This document shows, one piece after another, positions 5,416 through 6,578 of a stretch of 6,578 nt of DNA. Origin of the DNA: Planctomycetota bacterium. Its GTDB lineage: Bacteria; Planctomycetota; Planctomycetia; Planctomycetales; Planctomycetaceae. The DNA is taken from assembly GCA_029977045.1 (NCBI GenBank), contig JAPOLP010000320.1:1-6578 (forward strand), written 5' to 3'. The notes under the pieces are model-generated. The model saw only the letters and a program-made list of their open reading frames with translations. It was not told the DNA's origin and did not search any database. The first letter of the stretch is position 1. Every line of letters starts with the position of its first letter. The position numbers and the translations under genes are program-made.

Positions 5416-6578
5416 CCACAACACTGATCCGCGGCGGACGCATCATCGACCCCGGCCAGAGCATCGACCGCGTCGGCAACCTGCTGCTGCGCGATGGCCG
5501 CATCGTCGGCATCGATACCGGCACGGCGGTCGCCGACCAGGTGATCGACGCGTCCGGCAAGATCGTCTGCCCTGGCCTGATCGACGCGCACGTCGCGCTG
5601 CGCGAACCGGGCAACGAAGAAGACGAAACGACCGTGACCGGAACCGCTGCCGCACTGGCCGGCGGGTTTACCAGCATCGCGTGCCTGCCGGACACGAACC
5701 CGGCCATCGACAACCGCGGTGCCGCCGAGTTCGTTTACCTGATGGCCGGCCGAGCGAGGAACTGCAACGTCTTCCCGCTGGGAGCCGTCACGAAGGGCAA
5801 CAAGGGCGAGGAACTCGCTGAAATCGGGCAGCTCGTCGAAGGCGGCGCGGTCGCGCTGACGGACGGTAAGCGACCAATCGCCAATGCCGAGATCATGTGG
5901 CGGGCACTCGAGTACGCTCGCATGTTCGACACGCCGGTCTTCAACAAGCCGCAGGTGCCCGAGCTGGTGACCAAGGGCGTGATGCATGAAGGCTTCAACT
6001 CGACGCTGCTGGGCCTGACCGGCATCCCGTCTGCGGCCGAGAACATCATGGTCAGCCGCGACATCGCTCTGGCTGCCCGCACCGAAGGCCGGCTGCATCT
6101 GATGTGCGTGTCGACCAGTGTCAGCATCGACCTGATCCGCCGCGCCCGCGAACGCGGCGTCGCTGTCAGCTGCGACGTGACGCCGCATCATCTCGCGCTG
6201 ACGGATGACTCGCTGAAGACGTTCGACCCGAACTTCAAAGTCGATCCGCCGCTGCGTCCACAGGGGCACGTCAACGCGATGATCGAAGGCCTGAAGGACG
6301 GTACGATCGAGGTGATCAGCGCTGACCATCAGCCGTGGGCCGTCGAGAAGAAAACCTGCGAACTCGACTACGCCCCGTTCGGCATCGTCGGCCTGGAAAC
6401 GCTTCTGCCGATCTGCATCCAGACGCTGATCGAACCCGAGCACCTGACCTGGCTGGAGCTGCTTGCCAAACTGACAACCGGCCCGGCCAAACTGCTGGGC
6501 ATCCAGAAAGGCACCCTCTCTCCGGGAGCCGACGCCGACGTCACCATCATCGACCCCGACGTCGAATGGACGATCGAC
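5412..6578 (+). CDS. pyrC': Dihydroorotase homologue with degraded metal site (PyrC'-like), 3' end outside window
   Basis: 389 residues are visible from GTG 5412; about 40-50 more are expected. The amidohydrolase fold is clear: a composite beta-sandwich start (TTTLIRGGRIIDPG), CPGLIDAHVALREPG, the TGTAAALAGGFT segment, DVTPHHLALTDDSL, PPLRPQG and a C-terminal GTLSPGADADVTIIDP. Active type I dihydroorotases carry HxH, an acidic DDG, His in an H-C/A-E-D box, His in HVST and Asp in DHAPH. Here HxH is H60-V-A62, DDG is D151-G-K, the third His is Lys179 (FNKPQV), the fourth is Cys232 (MCVST), DHAPH is D305-H-Q-P-W, and the usual N of NPPLR is Asp278. Only His60 and Asp305 survive, so catalysis is very unlikely. 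This matches the non-catalytic PyrC' proteins of Pseudomonas, which scaffold ATCase and are encoded overlapping pyrB. The 4-nt overlap with pyrB fits. An active dihydroorotase should exist elsewhere in the genome. Confidence 0.9.
   Translation, partial: MTTTLIRGGRIIDPGQSIDRVGNLLLRDGRIVGIDTGTAVADQVIDASGKIVCPGLIDAHVALREPGNEEDETTVTGTAAALAGGFTSIACLPDTNPAIDNRGAAEFVYLMAGRARNCNVFPLGAVTKGNKGEELAEIGQLVEGGAVALTDGKRPIANAEIMWRALEYARMFDTPVFNKPQVPELVTKGVMHEGFNSTLLGLTGIPSAAENIMVSRDIALAARTEGRLHLMCVSTSVSIDLIRRARERGVAVSCDVTPHHLALTDDSLKTFDPNFKVDPPLRPQGHVNAMIEGLKDGTIEVISADHQPWAVEKKTCELDYAPFGIVGLETLLPICIQTLIEPEHLTWLELLAKLTTGPAKLLGIQKGTLSPGADADVTIIDPDVEWTID

Noticed and set aside
5382..6443. Long open frame of 353 codons on the minus strand
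   Set aside because: It lies wholly opposite pyrB-pyrC', whose + strand frame has clear family motifs. Its Asp/Arg/Gln-rich product resembles no family; it is a GC-rich codon-bias shadow.
1..6578. CRISPR array, tRNA, insertion sequence or integrase
   Set aside because: I saw no regularly spaced repeats, no tRNA-like cloverleaf and no transposase or integrase motifs on either strand.

Overview
The window reads as chromosomal DNA of a GC-rich bacterium, most likely a planctomycete. I infer this from the GC-rich, same-strand genes, the style of the short hibernation-factor protein, and a broken small-protein/nucleotidyltransferase pair of a kind I associate with Planctomycetes. No rRNA or other taxonomic marker is present, so the assignment is tentative. 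Every gene I can support is on the + strand.

Left part (1-1274): the end of a protein with three CBS domains, then a short HPF/RaiA-type ribosome hibernation factor that closes with a clear intrinsic terminator (1241-1272).

Centre (about 1275-3808): an undescribed-looking retron. A structured non-coding segment (about 1334-1458) has the order expected of retron msr-msd RNA: an 8-nt arm (a1), three short hairpins, a longer hairpin (msd candidate), then the complementary arm (a2). A terminator-like hairpin follows, then a reverse transcriptase with the retron hallmarks NAxxH, LPQGAPTSP, YADD and VTG. The RT has an extra N-terminal transmembrane helix, which is unusual. A gene 61 nt downstream, probably in the same transcript, encodes a five-helix membrane protein with a C-terminal alpha/beta-hydrolase carrying a complete Ser-Asp-His triad. 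It is the natural effector candidate, giving a possible membrane-bound retron system of RNA/msDNA, anchored RT and membrane hydrolase. The effector role is inference.

Gap (3809-4401): the wreck of a two-gene module. A small ORF is broken by a frameshift, and it overlaps a DUF6036-like nucleotidyltransferase gene that has lost its whole middle. With the retron, this suggests a spot where accessory or defence-type genes come and go.

Right part (4402-6578): pyrB (aspartate carbamoyltransferase) overlaps by 4 nt a dihydroorotase homologue that runs off the window. The homologue keeps the PyrC fold but has lost most of its metal ligands. It therefore looks like a non-catalytic PyrC' subunit, such as the one that assembles with ATCase in Pseudomonas, and a working dihydroorotase should be encoded elsewhere.
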